A stretch of DNA of 64,000 bases from Diphasiastrum complanatum (lineage: Eukaryota > Streptophyta > Lycopodiopsida > Lycopodiales > Lycopodiaceae): NCBI GenBank assembly GCA_029204225.1, contig CM055097.1:40900028-40964027 (forward strand), read 5' to 3'. Made by a program: the position numbers and the translations under genes. Of the stretch, positions 10,578 to 22,399 are shown piece by piece. Below the pieces are notes generated by a model, which did no database searches, had not been told where the DNA came from, and worked only from the letters and a program-made list of their open reading frames with translations. The stretch's first letter is position 1. Each line of letters begins with the position of its first letter.

Positions 10578-12671
10578 AAGAAGGGGCACTTTGCAGCTGA
10601 ATGTTACAAGAAAAAGAATGCACAAGGAGAGAGCAAGCAATGCAACCTCACTCACTCTTGAGGAAGATGAGGATGAAGTGGATTCATCCTTGATGGCATC
10701 TACATCAACATCCAAGAGCTACTCCAATGACACATGGTGGATTGATAGTGGGGCTAGCTCCCACATGACATTCCAAAATGATTTTTTCTCAACTCTTGTA
10801 CCTTTGGTAGGCTGTAAAAAATCTATTCTAATAGAAAGTGATCAAGAATGTAGAATAGATGGGGTGGGAACTATTCCCTTAAGTCTTGGATCCTCTAAAA
10901 GAGTAGATCTAGATAATGTACTCTATGTTCCTACACTCACTAAGAATTTGTTAAAGTGTAGGACAATTGACGGATGATGGTTTAGATGTCAATTTTAAGC
11001 AAGGTGTTTGCTCCATAATGATGAATGATACTTGCATTATAAATGGATTCAAGCAAGGAAGGCTTTTTAGGCTAGATGCTAATGTTTTTCTTGGAAGTGT
11101 GAACATGGCTAAGGAGGAGCTCAATCAAGTGGAGCTATGGCATAAGAGGTTGGGCCATCCCAACTTCAAATCAATGGAGATGTTATGCACCAAGGATCTT
11201 GCACTCGACCTTCCAAAGACACTCTCAAAGTGTGGAGAAAGATGTGAAGCTTGTAGCCTCTCAAAGGCACACAAGCTACCTTTTGTTAACTCTTCCACTA
11301 GATCTAAAAAAGCATTAGATCTCATTCATAGTGATGTGCACTCTTTTTCTCAAGAATCTAGGTGCATCTATGTATGTATCTTTTATTGATGATTATTTTA
11401 GATACACTTGGATTGAACTTTTGGATTCCAAAAGTAAAGTTTTTGAGGCTTTTGTTAAGTTCAAAACTCTAATTGAGAATCAACTCGATGCTAGAATAAA
11501 AGTATTGAGGAGTGATAATGGTGGAGAGTATATCTCCACCAAGATGATAGAGTTTTGTAAATCCAATGGCATTAAAAGAGAGCTTACATGTACTTATAGT
11601 CCTCAACAAAATGGTATAGCCTAGAGAATGAATAGAACACTTTGCTAGTGTGCAAAGGCTTTAAGGCTAGATTCATCTCTATCTAAGTCTATTTGGGGAG
11701 AGGCTATTATTTGTGCAACTTATTTGTGTAATAGATTATCATGTAAGCCCATTGGAGGCATAACATCTTATGAGACTCTATTTGGTAAGTAGCCAAATCT
11801 CAAAGATCTTAGAATCTTTGGATCTACTTGCTATGTTTTTCAAGCATTAGATACAAGAAATAAGGATGATCCTACATCCATAAAAGGAATTTTTTGTTGG
11901 TTATGCTGAAAATAGCAAAGGATATAGAGTCTATAATCCTATCACTAAAAAGATTTTAGTGAGTAGAGATGTTACATTTGATGAAGGTAACTACTACAAG
12001 TTGAATGAAAGTGCTTCTAATCCATCTTATGTCAAGGATCTTGCAAGATTTGAGGAGGAGCCTACATGTGATCAAGATCTTGAGGATCCACCTCAAGACC
12101 CGAGGACTCCAAGGAGGTCTACAAGAAGGAAGGCCGAGCCATCAAGGCTCACCTATTTTGACAAAGGTGAAAAAAGGGAAGATGTTCATTCACTTACCTC
12201 TTACACTTTTCTAACATCTATGTTTGATGAGCCGAGTTGCTTTGAAGAAACTATGGAGTCACAAGAATGGAGGGATGCCATGCAAAAGGAGTATGATTCT
12301 CTTATGGAGAATCATACATGGAAGCTTGTGGATCTTCCTCATGGAAGAAAACTACTTGAGTGCAAATGGATCTATAGATTTAAGTACAATCAAGGTGGGA
12401 GCATCAACAAATACAAGGCAAGGCTAGTGGCAAAGGGGTTCTTGCAAATCAATTAAGTAGACTTTGATGAAACTTTTGCTCATGTTGCTAAACTAGTTTC
12501 CATAAGGTTGATCATTTCTCTTTCAACTACTTTCAATTGGCCTCTATTTCAACTTGATGTGACTAATGCATTTCTCAATGGATATTTGGAAGAGGAGATG
12601 TTCATGAGGCAACCAAGGGATTCATAAAAAAAGATCAAGAAGAAAAAGTGTGTTTGTTGCTAAGAAGCCTT
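10578..12671 (+). mobile_element. Copia pol relic (zinc knuckle, protease, integrase, RT N-terminus)
   Basis: In order: a decayed CCHC knuckle (KKGHFAAECYKKKN); the protease region TWWIDSGASSHMTF (10735-10775) with DSGA intact; the GAG-pre-integrase motif LWHKRLGHPNFKSM (11137) with CEACSLSKAHKLPF; the integrase core with SDNGGEYIS and PQQNGIA; the linker PSRLTYFDKGEKRE; and RT with EYDSLMENHTWKLVDLP, KYKARLVAKGF and FNWPLFQLDVTNAFLNG. It then breaks off before the YVDD motif and joins direct repeat copy 2. Stops and frameshifts occur near 11388, 11625, 11890 and 12457. The copia domain order (IN before RT) is clear. Confidence 0.88.
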
Positions 12672-13062
12672 CACATGGTTTTTGCAATGTATTTGACATC
12701 TATGTGGATCCACACGTGTGAGGATCTGTCCACACGTGTGAAATGACACTTGTAATATTCAGATCCATTTTATTTAGTTTTCATTTGAGTCAAATATGAC
12801 ATCTCCTAAATTATAGGAGTTAGGTCCTAGATTGTAGGAATCTAGAAGGTCAACACAAACCACTAATGGATGATGTGGCAAATTAGATAGATCTTATCCA
12901 AAGTGGATATGGATGAGTACAATGAGCTGTCCCACACATGCTGGATGCAGCTTAGAGAGATATTATGGTGATTGTGTACTTGATCCATGATGGATCCATT
13001 GTGAAGCTAATGATGAGAAACATTGGTTTGTGGAGCAATCTTGTCATTTTCACTCTCCTTAG
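12672..13062 (+). repeat. LTR-like direct repeat, copy 2
   Basis: Second copy of the repeat at 10172-10577. Its left edge joins copia RT sequence (reading VCLLLRSLHMV, where copia normally has KRSLYGLKQ), and its right edge continues into CTTAGCAACTTC. Together the copies look like the two LTRs of an internally deleted copia. Confidence 0.7.
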
Positions 13063-14360
<1,298 letters not shown>

Positions 14361-14378
14361 ATTTAACATTCACTTGGG

Positions 14379-14588
14379 CTTGCATAGGTCCGCCAACCTT
14401 TGGTACACTTGGTCTTGCATAGGTCCGCCAACCTTTTGTGAATATAATAGAAATAAACAACGATCAACTTAATGCCAAAAATGCAAATCATAGGAAGTTA
14501 AACTCCATCATAAATATATCTTTGTTGAAGGCTCAAGTAAGATCAATTGCCAATCTATTGAGAATAGAAAATTGAGCATTTATATTAA
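14379..14588. repeat. Dispersed repeat, copy 1 (partner at 19075-19285)
   Basis: Shares AATATAATAGAAATAAACAA, GCCAAAAATGCAAATCA, GGCTCAAGTAAGATCAATTG and AAAATTGAGCATTTAT in the same order with 19075-19285. It opens with a 35-bp duplication of CTTGCATAGGTCCGCCAACC (offset 14379 to 14414). Nature unknown; probably a retroelement fragment. Confidence 0.7.
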
Positions 14589-15236
14589 TTTCTGAGAAGG
14601 AACTAAATGAATGCCAATGGACTCTAGCCAACTGGCAATCACATTTGACGACCTAATTACTTAGTATAAATCAGCTATTCATACATCTCATTATAATGTT
14701 GTGAATCGTGAAGGGGTTGAGTGTTATTACACGACGCTTCTTGTGCTCTTATCAAGCAGATCATTCACGGCCAGAAAGTATTGTAGTTAGCTCTTTATCA
14801 AGCTTTCAAGCTTGAACTCTCTTGAGCATTCTAGCTCAGTCTTTAGAGTTGCTATTGTGCTACTGCTAATTAGCAGAGTTGCTTATTTCAGACTTATTCT
14901 CAGTTACTCAGAGATAGCTTACAGTGCGCGATTTCGATCCGCTATTACTTGCGCTCATTTGCATCTGATTTGTTTTCTTATGAATCAATCAAACTTCTTA
15001 TTGCGTTCAGTATGTGTCAGAATGTATGCATCTCTGTAATGTTTTGTAACTAATAGAAATCTTTATGTTTGGCTACGTAATCACTTAGTTTCTAGTGATT
15101 TCAAGGTTAGTTATTAAAGATTGAATGTGATTTCCATCACTACTGTTTTGTTCAATATTGATAGGCGTAGTCATGCATTGAAAGTAGGAAGTTTTCGCTA
15201 TTCCATTACTCACCGAGCATTCTAATATGGTATCAG
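14589..15236 (+). mobile_element. Copia LTR (plus) with tRNA-Met PBS at 15238
   Basis: Ends at ..CATTCTAATA, followed by TGGTATCAGAATA (15238-15250), an initiator tRNA-Met-type primer site. The segment 14589-14856 is the reverse complement of 16133-16403. The 5' part is replaced by the dispersed repeat at 14379-14588. Confidence 0.7.
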
Positions 15237-15329
15237 AATATTTCTAATCTCTTATCAGATTGATCCATCATAGTATCAGTGCTAGATCACGATATTAGAG
15301 TAGTTATTACTATTAGAAGAAGATATTTT

Positions 15330-16132
15330 GTAGGTATTGCAAGCGCAATAACCATGAGATCTAGGATTGTCGAATTCTCAAAGAGAAGAATGCATCCAAG
15401 CAACCGGATCAACAAGCAAATACAGTTACATCATCTCCCCAGGTCGAAGTAGACGAAGATGCATTTATGGTCAAAGACCAAAGCGCATTTTAGTGTTTGG
15501 ATTATGGAGCTACTCAACACATGACCAATCAACATGATATCTTCAACTCCTATACGCCTTATAGCACAAAGAAGTATGTTCATCTTGGTGCCAATAACAC
15601 TCACATGAAGGTGAAGGCACTGTAAGATTGTGATTCCAGCACGATCAATTCAAACTATTGTCAAAGGTTTTATATGTTCCTAAACTTTCTACAAATTTGT
15701 TATCAATAAGTAGAATTACAAATTTAGGTCATAAGGTGGAGTTTGAATCTGATCAATGCAGAATTATTGACAGGAGTAACAAGATCCTTGCACTCGGCAA
15801 GAAACATGGATACTTATATAGATTGGCGCATTGTTATTCTGAAACTAGTCAAGTCCTAAAAACCTCTGTTCTTGTCAATAAAGCATTACTATGGCATCAT
15901 CGTTTAGGACACTTGAATTATGCATCTGTATTGAACATGTCCAGATGATCTATGGCTCTTGATCTCGACTATCCTTCTGGTAAAATCGATCTTCGTGTTT
16001 GTCATAGGTGCATCCTTGGAAAACAGACTAGGATTCCTTTTAGATCAAATCCATAGGCATGCAGCAAACGATTTGTTAGATGTTGTTCATACAGATATAT
16101 GTGGACCTATGCAAACTCCCATAGCAACTCTA
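15330..16132 (+). pseudogene. Copia gag-knuckle/protease/pre-integrase relic
   Basis: A CCHC knuckle is visible as FCRYCKRNNHEI..DC with a stop inside. The protease motif reads CLDYGATQHMT (normally WxxDSGAxxHMT). 15658-15948 encodes LYVPKLSTNLLSISRI and LLWHHRLGHLNYASV, the GAG-pre-integrase domain. LLDVVHTDICGPMQTPI begins the integrase core. After that the sequence switches into an inverted LTR at 16133. Stops interrupt several frames. Confidence 0.8.
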
Positions 16133-16820
16133 AAAAAAACTCTAAAGACTAAGCTAGAATGCTCAAGAGAGTTCAAGCTTGAAAGCTTGATAAAGAGCTA
16201 ACTACAATACTTTCTGGCCGTGAATGATCTGCTTGATAAGAGCACAAGAAGCATCATGTAATAGCACTCAACTCCTTCACAATTCACAACATTATAATAA
16301 GATGTATGAACAGCTGATTTATACTAAGTAATCAGGTCGTCAAATGCAATTGCTGGATCTGCTGGCATTCATCCAGTTCCTTCTCAGAAATTAATTGTTG
16401 ATAAGCGACGTCAATCGCCATAAACAGTTTGTTTGCATAAATGAGTGAAATTGTTACTCTACGGAAATGAACATAAACTGCCATCTGGGAAAAGCAAAAA
16501 TGTTGAAGTGAGAGAAAATTCCGAAGGACGAAAAATGTAAGGTCTTCAATAAAGTCATTTTCTTAATTTTTGGGGCAATTTGAAAATGCCAAAAATGCGA
16601 CACTGCATTTTTACTCGAAATTTCTGATAGACGAAAAATGCGAAAAGCGACACTATTGTCAGACTCCGTGTATTTCTGCAGACTATGTAAAAATACTTGT
16701 AATTCTGCAAACTATGTAAAACACGCGAAAATCCGTAACACTGGATAAACAGTTGGATGAAGATTAAAAATTGATTAGTCGATTAGTAGAAAGGAGAATA
16801 ATCCAACACTCCCCCTTAAT
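16133..16820 (-). mobile_element. Copia LTR on the minus strand plus PPT
   Basis: On the minus strand the LTR begins TGTTGGATTATTCTCC at 16808, immediately preceded by the polypurine tract ATTAAGGGGGAG (16820-16809). It runs to 16133, where it meets the plus-strand copia body. Its terminal 270 bp are the inverse of the LTR at 14589-14856. It is therefore the 3' LTR of a minus-strand element cut short at both sides. Confidence 0.7.
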
Positions 16821-18863
16821 CTGCATTCTCTCGAATTATTAACATATTGGAAAGGAGTTTTATCTTACATTTATAATTTTTGATGGCACAATCTATCACA
16901 ATTTATGTATCATTAGTATGGCACTTTTGAACTCTATGGTGTTGTTCGTAAAATGCGTTTCCAAATATACTCCCATGCTAGCAACGAAAGGCGGAAACTA
17001 TAATGAATCCTATAAATGCATAGAGTTGGTAGATCTACTTCTTGGTTGTTGGGTGTTGTACCCTTCATAGCTCTTGGCCTGCATGGGTCCCAAGGCTTAA
17101 TGTAAAAGGAAACCTACCCACATTGGAATCAAAGAAATACCCGATTTGAGAGAAACCTGAAGAAACTTAAGATTTCTAAACATCAAATCTTTTGTATTTT
17201 TCCTTGTGTTTTTTGGACTGTTGTAATTTTGAACTAAATTTCGCATAGTCTGCATGTTTGAACTATTTTTTGCACAGTAGGCACTTTTCACATTTCTCGT
17301 AAAACCGACATATGGCCGAAATATGACTTGGAACATATTTCAAAGGACCTTCAAGTTTTTCGCAAATCTTGAAATATTTGACACTTCGTCTAAAATGACT
17401 CGAAGGGCAAGTTTTTCGTTGACCTTCACATTCTTCGCATTTTTCCCGAAGGGCTAAAAACTGAACCGCACTGCGAAATCAATGAATGCAGTTCACTACG
17501 GTATCAGTCAACAATTGCGGTTCACTACGGTCTCTCCTCCCGCAAGGGGATGATCCGCTCGAGCACCGCACCAGCGCCCATTGCGGTAGCTTGCCAAGCC
17601 CTCACGCTCCGAACGACGTTCATGACCATAGAGGCACCGCAAGGAAACGATTGCTATCATTAGGGGGTTACAATGGCAAGCATCTTCACAATCCCAGCAC
17701 ATGGATAGACAACGATGGTTGCAGAGACTACTACGACGGACATCCAGAAGCTATTAGGATTAAGTCTAAAGTTGTTCCTCTAATTCTGTAGCTTAAAACT
17801 AATCATCTCTCCTGTTCCTCTATATATAGGATCAACGAGAGTGATGAAGATTTATTTGAGTTGATGAGTGTTAGTCATGCATTAGCAGACACATATTGTC
17901 ACACAAACAAATATAGAATTAACAGTAGCTAGGTCCACATAAGAGAGAATACCTCTCTTGCACCGACGCGCTGATCTGAGAAATAGACAGCGTTGAAAAA
18001 TTGTTGTTGATAACTTATTTGTGAAAAAAAGAGTTGCGACATTATGCCTATGATGTGTAAGCTGTGAATGATGTTGATGCTTGCTTATAGTAGATATACT
18101 TTCGTTGTTATTAAACATTATCTACTTTTCATAAAGTTAAATCAAATATGTAGTGTCAGTCTGTAGCCCCGGAAGATGATCGATCATAGTATGAAGCAGT
18201 AGCTACAACTACACATATCGACTCTATCCGAAGCTCTCATTTTTGGGAGTTTTAGATTCTAAAAATAAGCTTTCCAATAGTGTAGATCAAGTAGATACGA
18301 GTGACGACCAATAGTGAATACCCACATTGTTGGACTAAGTAGTGGAACGGTCATTACCTTGGAAATGGATATCACATGATCTAGATCAAACCCACCGAAA
18401 CGTTTGTGAGCAAGATCCAGAATCGATGATTAATATCAAAAAGCCTAGCTAGTTGACCAAAATGATGGATTACATAGACACAGATGATGACCACAAAAGA
18501 GATCCACATTAGTCAAGAACAAAAACCTCTCCTATTTGCAAAGTTATGAGATTGAAAAAATCTCCTACTTTATTGTTTTGGGGTAATGTAGTCATTTGTG
18601 CTAAATAACATTGGAATAGGTTTGTGTAGTGAACCACTTGATGACAATAAACCACATGCAATTCTCTTTGGAGAGAGGGTGAATGTAAAGCATGTCAAGA
18701 TTTTGGAAATACATGTTATGCTCATATTCCTCTAGAAGATAGATTTTATTGTGAGTATAGAGATTGTCTTTGATAAGGAGCATCCACTTGACTTGCGTGG
18801 TGATGCACTTTCATAAAGTTCAATATAGAAAGAGTTAAGCATGTGTTGATATTGTAAAACCTA
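16821..18863. other. Unassigned; decayed LTR-like sequence
   Basis: Repeated AAAAATGCGAA words (16560-16740, 17340-17460) resemble the LTR interior of the nested copia at 36.6-39.9 kb. GGTTCACTACGGT occurs twice near 17487 and 17519. No reading frame could be assigned. Confidence 0.35.
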
Positions 18864-19074
18864 ATGAAACAATCCATGCATATATGGATTTGTTATTTAG
18901 TGCAAGATTACAATTTACTGAGAATACTCATCAGCATCATTGCGATCTTAAAGGAAGAGATACAATGTTCCATGAAGAGCTTTAACTCCTACTCCTCAAT
19001 GATGGAAGCTTTTGAAGTTGTCATGCATATTGAAGCTAAATTGTCTAGAGCAAAAAGTCCCATGCAAATGCGGG
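18864..19074 (+). pseudogene. Possible gypsy gag fragment
   Basis: The plus frame reads IAILKEEIQCSMKSF and YSSMMEAFEVVMHIEAKLSR. This follows the gypsy gag pattern of a short helix ending in (A)LxxExK before a basic tail. There is no zinc knuckle and the flanks are not informative, so this is tentative. Confidence 0.3.
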
Positions 19075-19285
19075 GCCTTTGGTACACTATTTGTGAATAT
19101 AATAGAAATAAACAATGGCCAAAAATGCAAATCAAAGGCTCTCAACCTCCATTTGAAATATCTCTTTCATTGAAGACTCAAGTAAGATCAATTGAAATAT
19201 CTCTTTCATTGAAGGCTCAAGTAAGATCAATTGCCACATCTATTGAGAGAACAAAATTGAGCATTTATAATATAGCATTTGGGCT
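19075..19285. repeat. Dispersed repeat, copy 2, with internal 39-bp tandem duplication
   Basis: Partner of 14379-14588. Here the block GAAATATCTCTTTCATTGAA..AGTAAGATCAATT is present twice in tandem with a 39-bp period (one copy reads AAGACTC, the other AAGGCTC). Confidence 0.75.
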
Positions 19286-19639
19286 TGCATGAGGCCACCT
19301 CCTAGTCCTAGTCTTAGTCTCTACACTCGTCTACTTTAAATCTCTCAAAACTCATCTACATAAGTCTCTCAATTTTGAAGCATTTCCTTTAACATTGACC
19401 TCACAAACTTCCTTTAACATTGACCTTATCACCCAAGTCAAGGCAATAGATGGATTAAAAACCTCTTCCCCAATACACAACACCCAAACACCCAACCAAG
19501 AAAGATGCCTAGATATACCCCCATAAACATGACTCTTGGCATCAATCATAGTGCACTTTAAAGACGCCGAGTTCTGTGTAGACTCCTATGGTGAAGCCTA
19601 TATTTCACAAGGGACAAGGGACAGTTTATATTGAAGCGC

Positions 19640-21592
19640 TTACTTTCTCATCAAAGTGATGGAAAATTTCTTTGACAATTGCCTCCACGCGTTTCTATGT
19701 GAGTAGCCGTTCTCCTTCACTGCCCTTCTCATCCCGTCTCTCACTTCTTCTACTTTTCTTCTGATTTTCTGGCTCTCTTCTCCCTCCATCACACTTCTCA
19801 CTGCTCTCTCTACTGCCTTTCTCTCTGGAAAGCCTTTTGATTTATCCTTCTCAATTTCTGTGGCGATCTTTAACTGATCCACAATCATTCTGCAGTTGTG
19901 CCGGCAAGTCAACCCTTCCCCACCTTCCAAAAATGCAAAGTCTAAACATGGTCCAATAAGATACAAGGCCATGCACACTTAAATGGGAGTAAAAGATAAA
20001 TGACGAAAGCACATGGGTGGTGAATAAAAAATTTTATGGCATGATTATGAGATAATCTTTTGTAAGCAGGAAGATGAGCAGAGGAAAAACAATCTTTTTG
20101 AAAGAGCTAAATCCATGAGAGTGAATGTGAATCTCCATAAGTCATTTTGGGGTGAAGCTTTGATGTGTGCTAACTTTGTTTGCAATAGGTACTCAAATGA
20201 TGACTTTGATGGTAAGATACTGACAAAACTGATCTAAGGGAAGAAGCAATAGTTCAGGCAGACATCACTCAAAGTGATATGGGGATCAAAGGATATGACC
20301 TTGATAGACAAGGTGCAACCCTCCAGAGACAAGGAGAGTCCTAAACAGGTATGACCCACCACAAGTGCTATAAGATATTTCAACTTGACAAAATCAAAAG
20401 AGAAAAAAAAAAGCAAAATCAACTGTCTCCCCTTCCTTGTAAAAAAGACGAGGGGAGACCACAACCTTAAAGTCTCTTGACTTTGGTCAAGAGGTCTTGC
20501 CTTTCAAATAGAAATGTAACAAATTTGCGGTAGTGTAATTGTAATAATTGTTTAATAATTACTTCTATTATGGGACAGCAAGCCGCCGGCTTCTCTCGTA
20601 TGCAATCAGTGGTACACCGCAGCAGATGCCTTCAAGAATAGAATTCCACCCACAATGTGTCCAAAACCCTCCTACGGAAAGGTTGGATAGGATCCGTAGC
20701 TGGGGAGCCCAATGGGGAAGGATAAAACCTCGGTCATGGGTGCGAGATTGGAATCCTTCCGGAAGTACTTTGGAAAGCCAATAGCTTGTGTCTGGAGAAG
20801 TTTCTGATGGAGGTGGCTTTAGCACCCAAAGAAAAGTATGGGTGCTTGCTTCCAGACCATGAGCAAGCTCAACTATCTCGTTCTTACTGGGATTGTGCAT
20901 GCTACCAAAGGAAACGTAAAGGAAAGATGCAGGAGATTGGGAGTTAAGCCATTCTAAGCAATCTCTTACCTCCGAGCTGTCATGTTCGCTTCGCTCAGAA
21001 AGCTGAACGCGATCTTTGTCCAGCAACTCATGTGGAATGAGAGGACCTATCGTTAGAAGCTTCAAGTTCGTTTTGTAAGGGTCTTCCTTCTCAAGGGCAT
21101 CGATATAAACTGCCTCTATCTCATATGCAGTGTTCAGGAGAATCCTTGAACTTTGGGATTGTACCAAAGCACAGTTTGAAACCATCCTTCGTATTTCAAC
21201 AGGAACAACATCAAGCATATAGTGGAAAAGATCCGTATTCCAAAGAGTTGGAAGACCAGGTAAAGACATGAGCTGAGGCTGAGCAGACGATTTCAGAGGT
21301 ATGAGGCCCTGCGAGGTCAATATGGGAATACGAATCATTACCGTCAGAGCCCACCCGGGACATGTAAAGAATGTGTATAGCGGTAGGCCTAAATCGCTAG
21401 CTACGGTCTTTGTCCAAGACACGAAGGGGTCACCTATGATACAATCTGGAGCACCAAAAGTCTGATCTCTTGCTGTATCCTGATAGCACAGCTTCACGAA
21501 CTCAAGAAAATCATCCTTCATGAGATCAGCCACCTCCGCTCCCCATATTATACCATCAAAGCCCTGGTCGATGCCTATCTCTCCTTCCCGTT
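19640..21592 (-). pseudogene. UDP-glycosyltransferase (family 1 UGT), disrupted
   Basis: Plant UGTs move a sugar from UDP-sugar to small lipophilic acceptors in the cytosol. 21580-20600 encodes the middle and C-terminal lobes: GAPDCIIGDPFVSWTK, LLTIGPLIPHELL, DCLEWLNSQSPASFLYVSFG, LPEGFQ, then the PSPG box WAPQLRILSNLSVGGFWTHC.GWNS.. to GVPLIAY. The PSPG tail (normally ending in the donor-binding D/E-Q) is lost. The remaining C-terminus is at 19900-19640 (NCRMIVDQLKIATEIEKD, ERKAVERAVRSVMEGEE, SSHRN-like SHRNAWRQL). The roughly 0.68-kb gap contains a copia fragment, lacks a GT donor at the homology edge, and has GCCGGC at both edges (19900, 20585). The N-terminal ~100 residues with the catalytic His are absent: a TAA lies just before REGEIGIDQGFDG. 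Clearly a UGT, almost surely non-functional as is. Confidence 0.85.
20085..20220 (+). pseudogene. Copia integrase fragment inside the UGT relic
   Basis: The plus strand reads EDEQRKNNLFERAKSMRVNV and then KSFWGEALMCANFVCNRYSN. This is the same integrase block seen at 7500-7650 (CERAKSMRVNANLPKSFWDE). It is in the opposite orientation to the UGT. Confidence 0.75.
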
Positions 21593-21629
21593 ACTGTGTA
21601 TGAAGATTTTTCACCGAAGAGAGTGTGTT

Positions 21630-21637
21630 TATTTATA
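21630..21637 (-). promoter_or_regulatory. TATA box of the UGT relic
   Basis: The minus strand carries CCTTATAAATAAACACACTC, a strong TATAAATA about 40 bp upstream of the start of the UGT-like reading. It suggests the original promoter and 5' leader survive although the N-terminal coding part does not. Confidence 0.5.
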
Positions 21638-21837
21638 AGGAAATAGCTCACTATGTGTGATGTACAATGCGATATTTGGAATGCGACAGACAGACCGACC
21701 GTTGACGGATATCCAGATTCCATACACGACAAAGTGTGTCACCCCTTTCAACCATCGCGTGCATGATAGTCGTGGTCAATTTTTGCTTTTTAAGGTCGTA
21801 AATGGACGTGCCTCACTTAGCCTAATCTATACGCCTC

Positions 21838-22076
21838 TATTTTTTTTTTCACCTTAAAATTTTGTTTTACACGCTGAAGATGCATGTATATATTTTTTAA
21901 CATGCACCTTCCACATGCGAAAAATGCATGTAAAAGAAAAATTACGATAAAAAAGTCATAAAAATAAAGTAAAAACTGATTTTACGGCAATCCTCATTCT
22001 GCCCGAGGAAGGGCTTTCTCCCTCAGGCTACCGCCCTTCTTGGGCGGAATGCCCTCGGAGGCCTCCCCCCCCCCCC
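21838..22076. repeat. Hairpin/poly-C repeat family, copy 1
   Basis: Order: T-run, ATGCACCTTCC words, AT-rich spacer with TTTTACGG, GC-rich block (CTGCCCGAGGAAGGGC, CCGCCCTTCTTGGGCGG), and C12 at 22065-22076. The same order is found at 41190-41424. No coding capacity is apparent. Confidence 0.6.
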
Positions 22077-22171
22077 TAATTGCTCTCCAACTTTGTTTAT
22101 AATTGTGCTTGAATTTTCCTCACACTTGACACATTCTTGCTTCACCACAAAGAATAGTCTATGGACTCTTG

Positions 22172-22173
<2 letters not shown>

Positions 22174-22216
<43 letters not shown>
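22174..22216. repeat. (GA)n microsatellite
   Basis: About 43 bp of perfect GA dinucleotides. Confidence 0.97.
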
Positions 22217-22218
<2 letters not shown>

Positions 22219-22399
22219 TTTTTCCTTGCATGTAGAAAAATCAACATCTACATTATGGATGAGATGCAAACTCTAATAGATCTTGATCAAACATAAATCA
22301 AAACATAAAATAAAGTTGTTCTCCGTACAAAACCAGTAAGCTACTGTATTTCACATGTGTGGATATGAAAATAGTAATAAATGAACATTTTACACACAA

